Source: Terriglobus sp. TAA 43 (GTDB lineage: Bacteria; Acidobacteriota; Terriglobia; Terriglobales; Acidobacteriaceae). From it: a DNA stretch of 64,000 bases. This document shows, piece by piece, positions 46,266-55,512 of this stretch; positions within the stretch are counted from its first letter, which is position 1, and each line of letters begins with the position of its first letter. The DNA is taken from assembly GCF_000800015.1 (NCBI RefSeq), contig NZ_JUGR01000001.1:2170001-2234000 (forward strand). The letters are read 5' to 3'. The notes under the pieces were generated by a model. That model saw only the letters and a program-made list of their open reading frames with translations, was not told the origin of the DNA and did not search any database. A program made the position numbers and the translations under genes.

Positions 46266-47498
46266 TTACACCGATGCCTGTTCTTCCACTGGCGCAAGTG
46301 TCTGCACAACTTCCGCAGGCTGCGCCGTTGTGTTGAGAGGATGCTGTGGCAGACTGCGTGTGCCGCGTCGTGCCAGATCAGCCAGGGCGCCGATCAGTGT
46401 CGGTGAATCGTTCAGGCTCTCAGGACGCGATAGGGTGATGCCCAGTTCCGCTGCGGTCTTCTGGAACGCAATGTCAATGTCGTACAGAATCTCAACGTGA
46501 TCGCACAGAAAACCAATGGGATCCAGGATCACGTGTTGATAGCCGCCATCGCGCAGTGCCTTCAGCGTGTCTTCAACACTTGGTCCAATCCACGGACCAC
46601 CGCTCATGCCCTGTGACTGGAAGCAGAAATACCAGTCACTTTCGCTGATCTGCTCGCTGAGTTCGTTCGCAATGAGTGCCGCTGTTGCTTTGCACTCAAT
46701 CGCATAAGTGTCCGCTTCCGTGGTCAACAACATGCCATGATGTTCGCTTGGCTTTGACTGGATCGTGCGGCAAGGAACGGAATGCGCTGTAAATAGCACA
46801 GCCGTTTTCTTGTCCTGCGGTGCGACTTCGAGCGCTTTGCGCAAACGTTCTGTAAAGGCACGAATCAGCAGCGAGTGTTCGCTCCATCCAGCAACGAAGT
46901 CGATTTCAAATGCGCCATCGGCTGCCGTTTCCATAGCGCGACGATACAGCCCCACACTGGTGCGCGAGTTCTGTGGCGCGAGACAGATGGCGCGCACTTT
47001 CTTCACGCCGTCCTGCTTCATCTGCGCCACGGTGTCCGCGATAAACGGCTTCCAGTTGCGCATGCCGATGTAAACCGGCATGTCCGTACGCTCACGCAAT
47101 AGCTCAGCTTCACGCAGCGTCCACCGCGTCAGATGTGGGCCTTCTGCGGTTGGCTCATCCTTCAAGCCAATTTCGGCATAACGCTCCTGCAACTCATGCA
47201 CTACATGCGGGGGAACACCACGGCCACCAGTGACCAGCTTCAGATACTCGTCCATCTCACCCAGCACATCTGGTGTGCCGTGTGCGAGAAGAACGATGGC
47301 ATCAAAGTACTCTGGTTCCGGTTGCGTCACAGCAGGAGCAGCCATAGCCGCGGCAATCTGATCTGCATTGCTGATCTCGTACTGCGCAAGGATGCGCGCT
47401 TCCTTCGCCGCCACGGCGGGCGCGGTCATCTGCTCCTGCAGCTTGAGCTTCTCGCTCGCAAGACCAATGAGAAAAAAAGGAAGATCGCGCAGGCTCAT
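46266..47498 (-). CDS. hemH: Ferrochelatase with N-terminal extension
   Basis: HemH inserts Fe2+ into the porphyrin. The 410-residue protein carries the catalytic histidine segment LFTAHSVPCR, SQGMSGGPWIGPSVEDTL, and the C-terminal VILDPIGFLCDHVEILYDID with its conserved acidic residues. The opening LLAHGTPDVL stands where most family members have LLNLGTP. About 70 residues before that (Ala-rich, charged helix) are additional. ATG at 47498 overlaps the hemE stop (ATGA). A tail of about 45 residues after the core is Thr/Pro-rich. Confidence 0.93.
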   Translation of the reverse strand: MSLRDLPFFLIGLASEKLKLQEQMTAPAVAAKEARILAQYEISNADQIAAAMAAPAVTQPEPEYFDAIVLLAHGTPDVLGEMDEYLKLVTGGRGVPPHVVHELQERYAEIGLKDEPTAEGPHLTRWTLREAELLRERTDMPVYIGMRNWKPFIADTVAQMKQDGVKKVRAICLAPQNSRTSVGLYRRAMETAADGAFEIDFVAGWSEHSLLIRAFTERLRKALEVAPQDKKTAVLFTAHSVPCRTIQSKPSEHHGMLLTTEADTYAIECKATAALIANELSEQISESDWYFCFQSQGMSGGPWIGPSVEDTLKALRDGGYQHVILDPIGFLCDHVEILYDIDIAFQKTAAELGITLSRPESLNDSPTLIGALADLARRGTRSLPQHPLNTTAQPAEVVQTLAPVEEQASV

Positions 47499-48583
47499 CG
47501 CGCACTCAACTCCTTCACCCACTTGCTGACAGCAATCACATTGTCAACGGGGGTTCCGGGGACAATACCGTGTCCTAGGTTGAAGATATGACCTGGACGA
47601 TTTGCGGCCTTGTCCAGAACATCTTTTACTCGCTGCTTCAGCAGATCCTGCGGAGCGAACAGCGCGATAGGATCAAGGTTTCCCTGCACACCGCATGTGT
47701 CTCCGGCAAGCTTCCAGCCTTCATCCAGCGGTACGCGCCAGTCGAGGCCCAGAACGTCGCAGCCAGTTTCGCTCATGGTGCCGAGCAATGATGCGGTATC
47801 CACACCGAAGTAAATCACCGGCACACCAAGCGCCTTGACGCGCTGCACCAGATCACGCGTGTGCGGCAACACGAAGTCGCGATAGTCATTGACGGCAAGC
47901 GCGCCAGCCCAGCTATCGAAGATCTGGATGACGTCTGCGCCTGCCTGCACCTGCTGTGCGGCGTATTCCGCAAGCACGGTATTCAGCTTCTCCATCAACA
48001 GCGACCACGACGATGGATCGCCATACATGAGGCGCTTCATCTCCACGTAGTTGCGCGAAGAACCGCCTTCAATCATGTAGCTGGCCAGCGTAAACGGCGC
48101 GCCGATGAAGCCAATGATGCCAAGACGGTCGCCGTCGGCACGCGGTGCTGCAAAGTGGCTGCGCACCTTTTCAATGGCCTTTGCGACGTAGATGAGCTCT
48201 TCCGCCCGGTCAGTACGCAGAGCCTCGATCTGTTCGCGTGTCCGGATGGGCTGATGCACCACCGGGCCTTCGCCATTCACGAACTCAAAATCAAGCCCCA
48301 TGGGCGTGAACGGCAGCAGCAAATCCGCGAAGATGATGGCTGCGTCCACATCCAGCCGTTCTGCTGCGGTGATAGTCACCTCGGCAGCAACATCGGGCGT
48401 GCGGCAAATATCCAGCAGCGAATGCTGCCGGCGCACTGCCATGTATTCCGGCATGTAGCGGCCTGCCTGCCTCAAAAACCACACAGGTGTGCGATCCACG
48501 GGCTGACGCAGACACGCACGCACAAAACGACTGTCAACGACGTTACGCTTTGATGATTCGATAACTATAGAAACGTCCGTCAT
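47495..48583 (-). CDS. hemE: Uroporphyrinogen decarboxylase
   Basis: HemE removes four carboxyls from uroporphyrinogen III. The 362 residues show the N-terminal signature PVWFLRQAGRYMPEY, the IIFADLLLPFTPMGLDFEF block, GFIGAPFTLASYMIEGGSS, and the C-terminal FNLGHGIVPGTP with the active-site region. It starts one base after the YggX-like gene ends and is coupled to hemH. Confidence 0.97.
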   Translation of the reverse strand: MTDVSIVIESSKRNVVDSRFVRACLRQPVDRTPVWFLRQAGRYMPEYMAVRRQHSLLDICRTPDVAAEVTITAAERLDVDAAIIFADLLLPFTPMGLDFEFVNGEGPVVHQPIRTREQIEALRTDRAEELIYVAKAIEKVRSHFAAPRADGDRLGIIGFIGAPFTLASYMIEGGSSRNYVEMKRLMYGDPSSWSLLMEKLNTVLAEYAAQQVQAGADVIQIFDSWAGALAVNDYRDFVLPHTRDLVQRVKALGVPVIYFGVDTASLLGTMSETGCDVLGLDWRVPLDEGWKLAGDTCGVQGNLDPIALFAPQDLLKQRVKDVLDKAANRPGHIFNLGHGIVPGTPVDNVIAVSKWVKELSAR

Positions 48584-48856
48584 TTACGCCGTCGGAGCGA
48601 CGTATTCCTTGGGAAGCTCGCCGCCAGAGCCGTAGAAGAACTCGTTCATCTGCTCCACCAGGAACTCCTGCGCCTGAGGGGTCCAGGGCTGCAGACGATA
48701 CTCGTTCAGCAGCATCTTCTGGCGCTCAATCCACTCGCCCCACGCCTTCTTGCTGACGGTGTTGTAAATCTTGTTGCCGAAGTCGGAGTCGAAGGGAGGC
48801 TCGTCCAGCCCCTCCAGCTCCTGCTTGTACTTTGAGCAGAAAACCATGTGTGCCAT
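48584..48856 (-). CDS. Fe(2+)-trafficking / oxidative damage protection protein (YggX-like)
   Basis: A 90-residue cytosolic protein matching YggX: MVFCSKYKQELEGLDEPPF with the conserved cysteine, GNKIYNTVSKKAWGEWIERQ and KMLLNEYRLQPWTP. YggX is linked to iron handling and protection of Fe-S clusters from oxidation. Its position directly before hemE, in an operon that ends with ferrochelatase use of iron, makes an iron role plausible. Confidence 0.9.
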   Translation of the reverse strand: MAHMVFCSKYKQELEGLDEPPFDSDFGNKIYNTVSKKAWGEWIERQKMLLNEYRLQPWTPQAQEFLVEQMNEFFYGSGGELPKEYVAPTA

Positions 48857-48875
48857 GTGTGTCTCTTTCCGTTTT

Positions 48876-49061
48876 CTATTCTAAATTGCCGGGAAGCTGT
48901 TCGCCTTTGCCCGGCACCAGATCGCCATTTTCGTCGTAAGGGCAGTGGCGACAGCCATTCCCGCAGCATGAACCACGTTTGCGATGATATGCCGCTGTAA
49001 AGACCAGGAACGGGCCGTCGTAATAGAAATCCTCATCGGCCAGCGTCGGCTGCGTGCTCAT
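48876..49061 (-). CDS. DUF5522-type small cysteine protein
   Basis: A 61-residue protein with the pattern EDFYYDGPFLVFTAAYHRKR followed by GSCCGNGCRHCPY. The four cysteines suggest a metal or Fe-S site; the domain (DUF5522) has no assigned function. Its ATG overlaps the lhr stop (ATGA) and it precedes the YggX-like gene by 19 bases, so it belongs to the same operon. Confidence 0.85.
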   Translation of the reverse strand: MSTQPTLADEDFYYDGPFLVFTAAYHRKRGSCCGNGCRHCPYDENGDLVPGKGEQLPGNLE

Positions 49062-52000
49062 GCGAACAAGCTGTCCTGCGGTTGGGGTGTTTCTGCACGC
49101 GGGGTTTCCAGCTTTGGAGACGCATTCCGTCTGATCCCCAGCGGCGTCGCGACCGCGTCAATTGGATTCCCCTCAGCATCACATGCCAGCCCATTGCGCA
49201 GATGCGCTTTCCGGCCCGCGACGGCGCTGGTCCGTTCACCTGGAACCACGATGCCAATGAGATTCACCGGATCGCTGGCAGCAAGAGTGAGTACTTCTTC
49301 GTGCTGCAGATCGCGGGTGGCTCGCAAGCTCTCCACCGCTTCTGGTAAAGCAAATTGCTCGCCATGGAAGCCCTGCACAAAACGGCCTCCACGCACTTCC
49401 CCACGAGCCTCCATGCGGCGCAACATGCGCTGCAGATCCCGCCAGCGTGGCGCGTTGGATTCACGCGTAAGAATATCGCGGAAAACCACTCCATAACGTG
49501 CCAGCAACATACGCGCAGCGGCCACGAGCGAGGTCTCTTCTTCTCGCGCACGTTCGGTTATGGTGAGTTGTCGATGCTCATCTTCGATGAACAGTGACCA
49601 TCGACCGGCTGTGCTGCGAGTGGCTCGCCGCGCGGCGTTTGTCACCGGCTCTGCGGCCAGCGGTTTGCGCTTCGGGTCCATCATGATGCGGAGTTGATCG
49701 AAACCATCTGCCGAAGCGAGACCCGCCGTTGCAAGTTCCCACAATGCACTTTGCGTCTGTTGTTTGCTGAGTACGCAGAAACGTTGCAAATCACTGGCGA
49801 AGGACGCGCCACGTTCGCGTAAAGCATTTCGTACTGAAAGAGCTTCAGGACTCAGCGCCTGTTGCAGCTTCGTTTCATCAATTGATTTCTGTGCCAGCGC
49901 GGCAGGCAGCCAATCAGCGGATTCACGCAGGTAAAACGTGATGGGCGCCATGTTCGTTGGGATCACGCGGCGCGGCGCCGCGCCATCACCCGCAGCCCAT
50001 GCCGGGTGCGGCGAGATGCGTCCCCATCCCACGGCACCGGAGAGGCACAACGCATCCAGCCACTTGCCGTCGTAATCCTTCACACGCTGCGGCAATAGGT
50101 TGCGCTCCCACTCAATGGCGGGCGCTTCAAATCCTTCCAACCGCACCAGCGCTTCCAGCACACCTTCTTCACCGCTGAGCTGTGTCTGCGGTTGCAGATG
50201 CTGCCATCGCGTTAGCCAGCGTAGATAAACAGCAGGTGTAACGGCGTCAATTTGTTTGCGCAGTGCACCAAGCGTAAGACGATGAATGCGTTGCAGAATG
50301 CGGCGTTCGCACCACTCCAAATGCTGGTCGTTCTCTGCGGGACCACTGCCTTCGAAGATGCCGCGCAACGCCAGCCCCTGCACTTCAATAGCGACAAGCT
50401 GTTGCGCGATGGCGCGCGGCTGCAGTTCAAGCAGCTCTGCAATCTGCGTAGCCGTAGTCGGCCCCAGAAGTTGCAGAAATCCCTGCGTCAACAGACGGAG
50501 CGATTCGCCGATGCTTACAGCGTTTTCACTCTGTTCGCAAGCCACAGGCACAGAGACGCTCTGCGAGATGGATTGCAGGAGTTGTACGTGAGGCAGACGT
50601 TCGGTCGCAACCCAGCAATCCTGTGTCCCAAAACGAATGAGAATTGCACGACCGCGTTGTTGCAGACGTTCAAAAAACAATGGCCAATGACGACTGCTAT
50701 GGATGCGATGCGACTGCACTTCTTCACCGGCACATGCAGCCAGCGGATTCTGCTCTGTGAACAGTGCCACAGGCAAAGCGATGGCACTGAAGAGAAGATC
50801 ATGCAGTTCGTGTTCGTCGCGCAGGTCGGGCCATATCTCGCAACGTGTCTGCCGAATGGCGGCAGGATCAAGTCGTCCTGCCTCACCCAAAACAGAATCC
50901 GGAATACTACCGCGCAGGGACACAGCACGAGCGCGACGCTCGCCCAGATCAGCTTCATCCAGAAAGGCGTTCTGATTCGCATTAAGCAGTTCATGCGAGA
51001 AGACCGATGGCACCGGCGTATCGACGGCAATGCAACGGATTTTACCGCCATCCATGTCGCGCAGAACTTGCTGCAAGCCGGCAAGGTCCATCGCCTCCTG
51101 CAACACGTCCTGCATCACTTCGCGGACCAGAGGATGGTTGGGGATCTCGATATCGCCAACAATCGTTTCAAAGCACGCCGCCGCCTGCGGGAATACGCTG
51201 GCGAGCAAATCTTCACCACGCGTGCGCTGTACCTGCGGCGGCACCTTGCGTCCCTTTTGGAAGCGCAGCAGTTGCAGAGAACGATTCGCAGCCCAACGCC
51301 AGCGCGTCTTGAAAATAGGCGATGCCAACGATGCCTGTTCCAGCAACTCCTTCGCTGTGACTTCCGTAAGGAAATGGAACACATCGGCCAGCGGAAAGCT
51401 GTGTTGTTCCGCGAGACAGATATTGATGCCGTTATCCGTTGCGGCAGCCTGTAGTTCGTAGTTGAAGCCACGGCAGAAGCGCTTGCGCAGCGCCAAACCC
51501 CACGCGCGATTAATGCGGCCACCAAAAGGTGCATGCAAGATCAACTGCATGCCGCCACCTTCATCGAAGAAACGCTCTGCAATAATCGTGTTCTTGGTAG
51601 GCACACGACCGAGAACAGCACGGCCATTCGCGATGTATTGAATCAGTTGCAGTGCAGCAGATTCACACAAGCTGCACTCTTCCATGAGCCATGCCAGCGC
51701 TGCATCCACACGCACATCATCGCGCGTGACCATCTCATGATGCACACCTTCTGTTCGAAAACTGATCTCTTCACGAAGCCCTGCGACGAAGTCGCTAAGT
51801 ACGTCGGTACGTTGTGGAGCTTCGCCCTCCCAGAAAGGGACGGAAGGCGGTGCGCCATGCGCATCTTCCACCAGCACGCGGCCTTCTTTTTCTACTGTGA
51901 GGATGCGCCAGCTTGCATTGCCAAGCTGCACCACATCGCCAGGGCCACTATCCACGGCAAAGTGCTCGCCCAGCGTGGCAATCTGAACACCTTCGGGCAT

Positions 52001-53596
52001 CAGGATAACGGAGAAGATCGACGTATCCGGAATAGCGCCACCGTTGCCAATAGCGGTCATACGCGCACCGCGGCGTGGATGCAGTATGCCCGCAACGCCA
52101 TCGCGCAAGAGATACGCGCCATAACGTCCACGCGAATTCTCAATGCCGGTATGCAGCAGCGTGACGAGTTCATCAAACTCATCACGGGTTAGAAGACGAT
52201 ACGGATACGCACGAGTCATCACGCGGTACATCGCATCTTCTTCCCACGGCTCCGCACCACACATCGCCACCATCTGCTGCATCAACACATCCAGCGGTTG
52301 CGGCGGAATCTCAAGCCGGTCAAGCTGCCCGGTGCGCATAGCACGAATGAGCGCTGCCTGTTCTAAAAGATCGTCACGTGTGGTGGCGAAGAAACGTCCT
52401 TTCGGAATAGCCCCGCGCCAATGACCCGCCCGACCTACTCGTTGCATGGCTACCGCAATATCGCGTGTGCTGTTGAGTTGCAGAACAAGATCAACTGCGC
52501 CGATATCAATGCCCAATTCCAACGAGGCTGTTGCAACAAGACACTGAATCTCGCCCGCTTTCAATCGCTGCTCTGCATCGAGCCGAAGCGCACGTGAGAG
52601 CGAACCATGATGCGCCGCGACATTGTCCTGTCCGAGTCGCTCGCCCAGCGCACAGCACAAACGCTCCACCATGCTGCGGGTGTTCGCAAAGACTAGTGTG
52701 GAACGATGTTGCGTGCACAGCTCTGCCATGCGATCCACCACTTCAAGCCACATCTTGCTGTCACGAACGCTGGTGAGTTCCGAGAATGGAATCTCAATAC
52801 CAAGATCGAGTGTGCGTCTCTGCCCTACCTGCACAATGGTGGCGCGTGTGCGATCTGCGGCAATGCCCGTAAGGTAATCCGCAACCAGCTCAATCGGATT
52901 CTGGGTTGCGGAAAGCCCAATGCGCTGCGGACGTTTCGCAAGCCCCATCAACATGCCGCTGGGCGCAAGCCTGTTCTCGCCCGTCACTAAAGCATCCAGG
53001 CGTTCTAAGGTGAGTGAAAGATGCGCTCCGCGCTTGTCATCCACCATGGCGTGGATCTCATCCACAATGACGGTGTGCACGTGGCGAAGATTCTCGCGTG
53101 ACTTTCCAGCGGTCAACAGCAGATACAGCGATTCCGGCGTGGTGACAAGAATATGCGGCGGCTCTTTGAGCATGGCAACACGCTCTTTAGGAAGCGTGTC
53201 ACCGGTGCGCACACCCGTGCGGATACGCGGACAAAGATATCCCTCTTCCAATGCAAGTGCGAGGATCTCGCGCAACGGCTCATCGAGGTTCTTTTGAATA
53301 TCGTTGCCTAGCGCTTTTAGCGGCGAGACATAAACAACCTGCGTATACGCAGGCAACGATCCCTCCAGCGCTTCCGTGACAAGCCGGTTGATAGCAACAA
53401 GAAACGCCGTGAGCGTTTTGCCACTGCCGGTGGGCGCGGAAATAAGCGTATCGTCGCCACGAAGGATGGAAGGCCAGCCCTCTACCTGGGGTTCGGTAGG
53501 CGAACTGAATTTCTGCACGAACCAATGCCGCACGACGGGGTGCGCCCATGCCAGCGATGCATGGATTGCCGAGATGGGGGTAACGGCAGCAGTCAT
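49058..53596 (-). CDS. lhr: Large ATP-dependent helicase Lhr with C-terminal domain
   Basis: A 1512-residue superfamily 2 helicase, close to the full-length E. coli Lhr (about 1540). Motifs in order: Q-motif region SPTEPQVEGW, Walker A APTGSGKTLTAFL, DEIHAMVDDKRG, SATQNP, LVATASLELGIDIGAVDLV and QRVGRAGHWRG. The Lhr-core winged-helix and domain 4 follow, then about 600 residues of Lhr-CTD (from about 870). Lhr proteins act in DNA repair; full-length E. coli Lhr has uracil-DNA glycosylase activity in the C-terminal domain. First gene of the nine-gene minus-strand operon. Confidence 0.95.
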   Translation of the reverse strand: MTAAVTPISAIHASLAWAHPVVRHWFVQKFSSPTEPQVEGWPSILRGDDTLISAPTGSGKTLTAFLVAINRLVTEALEGSLPAYTQVVYVSPLKALGNDIQKNLDEPLREILALALEEGYLCPRIRTGVRTGDTLPKERVAMLKEPPHILVTTPESLYLLLTAGKSRENLRHVHTVIVDEIHAMVDDKRGAHLSLTLERLDALVTGENRLAPSGMLMGLAKRPQRIGLSATQNPIELVADYLTGIAADRTRATIVQVGQRRTLDLGIEIPFSELTSVRDSKMWLEVVDRMAELCTQHRSTLVFANTRSMVERLCCALGERLGQDNVAAHHGSLSRALRLDAEQRLKAGEIQCLVATASLELGIDIGAVDLVLQLNSTRDIAVAMQRVGRAGHWRGAIPKGRFFATTRDDLLEQAALIRAMRTGQLDRLEIPPQPLDVLMQQMVAMCGAEPWEEDAMYRVMTRAYPYRLLTRDEFDELVTLLHTGIENSRGRYGAYLLRDGVAGILHPRRGARMTAIGNGGAIPDTSIFSVILMPEGVQIATLGEHFAVDSGPGDVVQLGNASWRILTVEKEGRVLVEDAHGAPPSVPFWEGEAPQRTDVLSDFVAGLREEISFRTEGVHHEMVTRDDVRVDAALAWLMEECSLCESAALQLIQYIANGRAVLGRVPTKNTIIAERFFDEGGGMQLILHAPFGGRINRAWGLALRKRFCRGFNYELQAAATDNGINICLAEQHSFPLADVFHFLTEVTAKELLEQASLASPIFKTRWRWAANRSLQLLRFQKGRKVPPQVQRTRGEDLLASVFPQAAACFETIVGDIEIPNHPLVREVMQDVLQEAMDLAGLQQVLRDMDGGKIRCIAVDTPVPSVFSHELLNANQNAFLDEADLGERRARAVSLRGSIPDSVLGEAGRLDPAAIRQTRCEIWPDLRDEHELHDLLFSAIALPVALFTEQNPLAACAGEEVQSHRIHSSRHWPLFFERLQQRGRAILIRFGTQDCWVATERLPHVQLLQSISQSVSVPVACEQSENAVSIGESLRLLTQGFLQLLGPTTATQIAELLELQPRAIAQQLVAIEVQGLALRGIFEGSGPAENDQHLEWCERRILQRIHRLTLGALRKQIDAVTPAVYLRWLTRWQHLQPQTQLSGEEGVLEALVRLEGFEAPAIEWERNLLPQRVKDYDGKWLDALCLSGAVGWGRISPHPAWAAGDGAAPRRVIPTNMAPITFYLRESADWLPAALAQKSIDETKLQQALSPEALSVRNALRERGASFASDLQRFCVLSKQQTQSALWELATAGLASADGFDQLRIMMDPKRKPLAAEPVTNAARRATRSTAGRWSLFIEDEHRQLTITERAREEETSLVAAARMLLARYGVVFRDILTRESNAPRWRDLQRMLRRMEARGEVRGGRFVQGFHGEQFALPEAVESLRATRDLQHEEVLTLAASDPVNLIGIVVPGERTSAVAGRKAHLRNGLACDAEGNPIDAVATPLGIRRNASPKLETPRAETPQPQDSLFA

Positions 53597-53707
53597 GCGG
53601 TCATTGTATTCTGTTCGTCATTTCTTCGCTTTCAAGAACAAGGCTTTGCTACTTCCGACATGGCTGGACCACGCGTCAGCGTATTCACTTTCTGCGATGA
53701 TGGACAC

Positions 53708-54301
53708 ATGGATGCAGAACTGAAAGCACGCGCAGAAAAGATCAAAGTCATTGTGTTTGATGTGGATGGGGTACTTACAGACGGAACGCTATGGTTCATT
53801 CCCACTGGCAAACGTGAAGATGGCTTTATTAGCAGCGTAGAGATTAAAGGGTTTTCGGCGCACGATGGCCTGGGTATGGGCATTGGCCGCATTGCGGGCT
53901 TGCGTTTTGGCGCCATCACCAAACGCACCAGCGACACTGTTGAAGTTCGTTTGCGCGATCTGAAAGTGGAGTTCATTCACCAGGGATCGCAGCAAAAGAT
54001 GGACGCCATTCGCCAGATCATGCAGGAAGGCGACGTCACTCTCGAGGAGATCTGCTACGTTGGCGATGACATTATCGATCTTCCACCTATGCGCTCCGTG
54101 GGTCTGGCCATTGCTACGTGGAATGCGCGTGAGCCTGTAAAGGCCGTCGCACATTACGTAACGACACATGCCGGTGGCCACGGTGCAGGACGCGATGCGA
54201 TCGAACTCGTGCTGGAAGCAAAAGGCGTGCTCGCCGATGCAATTGAAGATTATTTACGTGAAGCTGGCGGCGCACGCGACATTGGCCATAACGTGCAATA
54301 G
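53708..54301 (+). CDS. kdsC: KdsC-like HAD phosphatase (KDO 8-phosphate phosphatase)
   Basis: A 197-residue HAD enzyme without a cap domain. The nucleophile motif is VIVFDVDGVLTDG; KGFSAHDGLGMG, GAITKRTSDTVEVR, and the late motif CYVGDDIIDLPPMRSVGLAI are all KdsC features. KdsC releases phosphate from KDO-8-P for lipopolysaccharide core synthesis. ATG at 53708 gives the normal length; an in-frame ATG at 53660 adds 16 residues. Divergent from lhr across 111 bases; no kdsA or kdsB nearby. Confidence 0.88.
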   Translation: MDAELKARAEKIKVIVFDVDGVLTDGTLWFIPTGKREDGFISSVEIKGFSAHDGLGMGIGRIAGLRFGAITKRTSDTVEVRLRDLKVEFIHQGSQQKMDAIRQIMQEGDVTLEEICYVGDDIIDLPPMRSVGLAIATWNAREPVKAVAHYVTTHAGGHGAGRDAIELVLEAKGVLADAIEDYLREAGGARDIGHNVQ

Positions 54302-54307
54302 CAAATG

Positions 54308-55417
54308 TTAGACCTGCGTATCTCCCTCTAGTGAATGAATCTTTGGCGGTTTAATGTGCAGCAGCCTGCGTCCGTAGCGAAATGCAATATGGACGCTCAA
54401 TGCAACACCTGTACCTATGAGCGTGGCCATCACGCGATGCAGTAGCACCTCGCGTGGTGGCTGGCGCGCAACCGCCAGTACGAAGCAGATGTAGCCAGTC
54501 AACGTGACGGCAAATGCGCCGTAATTGACCGTGTTCAGCAGATACGTGGCCGCCTGAAAAACCAGAACATAAAACGCAAGCCACATGCCGCTGGGATGAA
54601 ACTCCACCACAATCAGCGTGCATAGCGCCGCACCAATCAGAGTGCCTGTAGCGCGCAGCAGACCACGCGCCATGGTCTGCACAAACTCCGGCTTGGGAAG
54701 AAGCAGCGCGGTCATGGCTATCCAGTAAGCGCTCGTCCACGTTTGCGCCTTATAGATCCAGACAGCTACAGTCGCCGTTACAGCCATGCGCAGCGCAAAC
54801 TGAAATGTGCCACTGCCGGGTGAGAGCTGTTCCCTCAGAAAAGCTCTCTGGAATCGCGTTGGATCAAAATCGATGCGGCTGAACTTTGTATGTGCCTCCG
54901 GCAGCCACAAGCGGAAGACCCACAAAATCGCAAACTGCAGCAAGCCACCCGCAAGCACACCTGCCCCTCTCAGCAACGCGGAGTACAGCAGGTCATGCGT
55001 CGTTCCCGGCGTGTTCGGAGCTGCTGCCGAAATAACAAGGAAGATGCAGCATTGCTGCCCAACCCACGCGGTCGCGGTGCTGATGCTGTTGGAGAACGCA
55101 TAGAGAACAGCCCAAAGGATTGTTGTGAGTAGCAGCGCGACGGTATTGTCACGACACAACGCTCCTACGAGAGCAGAGAGGGCGATGCCGAACGAAGCTG
55201 CAAGCATCGCGCCCGAACGCGTAAACAACGGCTGCTGATAGGACCCGAAGCCCACACACTGCGCCCCGCCCACCATCAGCGCCGCAGTGCCGGGATAACC
55301 GTAGTGGATGCCCACAATCAACGGCAGCGCCAAGCCCGGCATGCAAAGCAATGCGTGCAGCGGCTCCGACTTGTGCCAGTCAAAACGGGCGACTAACTTG
55401 CGAACAGATTCAGACAC
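54308..55417 (-). CDS. FUSC-family inner-membrane protein
   Basis: A 369-residue protein with two sets of membrane helices (about residues 25-165 and 215-350) separated by a cytoplasmic stretch (FSRIDFDPTRFQRAFLREQL), the layout of the FUSC / aromatic-acid-exporter family. The second set has YWIAMTALLLPKPEFVQTMARGLLRATGTLIGA-type sequence, the family hallmark. No periplasmic adaptor or outer channel gene is adjacent, so export partners are unknown. Convergent with kdsC (6-base gap). Confidence 0.85.
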   Translation of the reverse strand: MSESVRKLVARFDWHKSEPLHALLCMPGLALPLIVGIHYGYPGTAALMVGGAQCVGFGSYQQPLFTRSGAMLAASFGIALSALVGALCRDNTVALLLTTILWAVLYAFSNSISTATAWVGQQCCIFLVISAAAPNTPGTTHDLLYSALLRGAGVLAGGLLQFAILWVFRLWLPEAHTKFSRIDFDPTRFQRAFLREQLSPGSGTFQFALRMAVTATVAVWIYKAQTWTSAYWIAMTALLLPKPEFVQTMARGLLRATGTLIGAALCTLIVVEFHPSGMWLAFYVLVFQAATYLLNTVNYGAFAVTLTGYICFVLAVARQPPREVLLHRVMATLIGTGVALSVHIAFRYGRRLLHIKPPKIHSLEGDTQV

Positions 55418-55457
55418 GTCAGTCTGATGCTAACGCCTTAGGAATAAGAAAAATGTA

Positions 55458-55487
55458 AAAGAAAAGGCCCGCAATAAATCGCGGGCC
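55458..55487 (-). terminator. Intrinsic terminator of the TonB receptor gene
   Basis: On the minus strand ggcccgc-type 7-bp stem (55481-55487 with 55466-55472, 8-base loop) is followed by ttttctttt. It lies 26 bases after the receptor stop codon and before the FUSC gene, separating the two. Confidence 0.85.
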
Positions 55488-55512
55488 CTAGTGGGATGTT
55501 TGTAGATGACAA

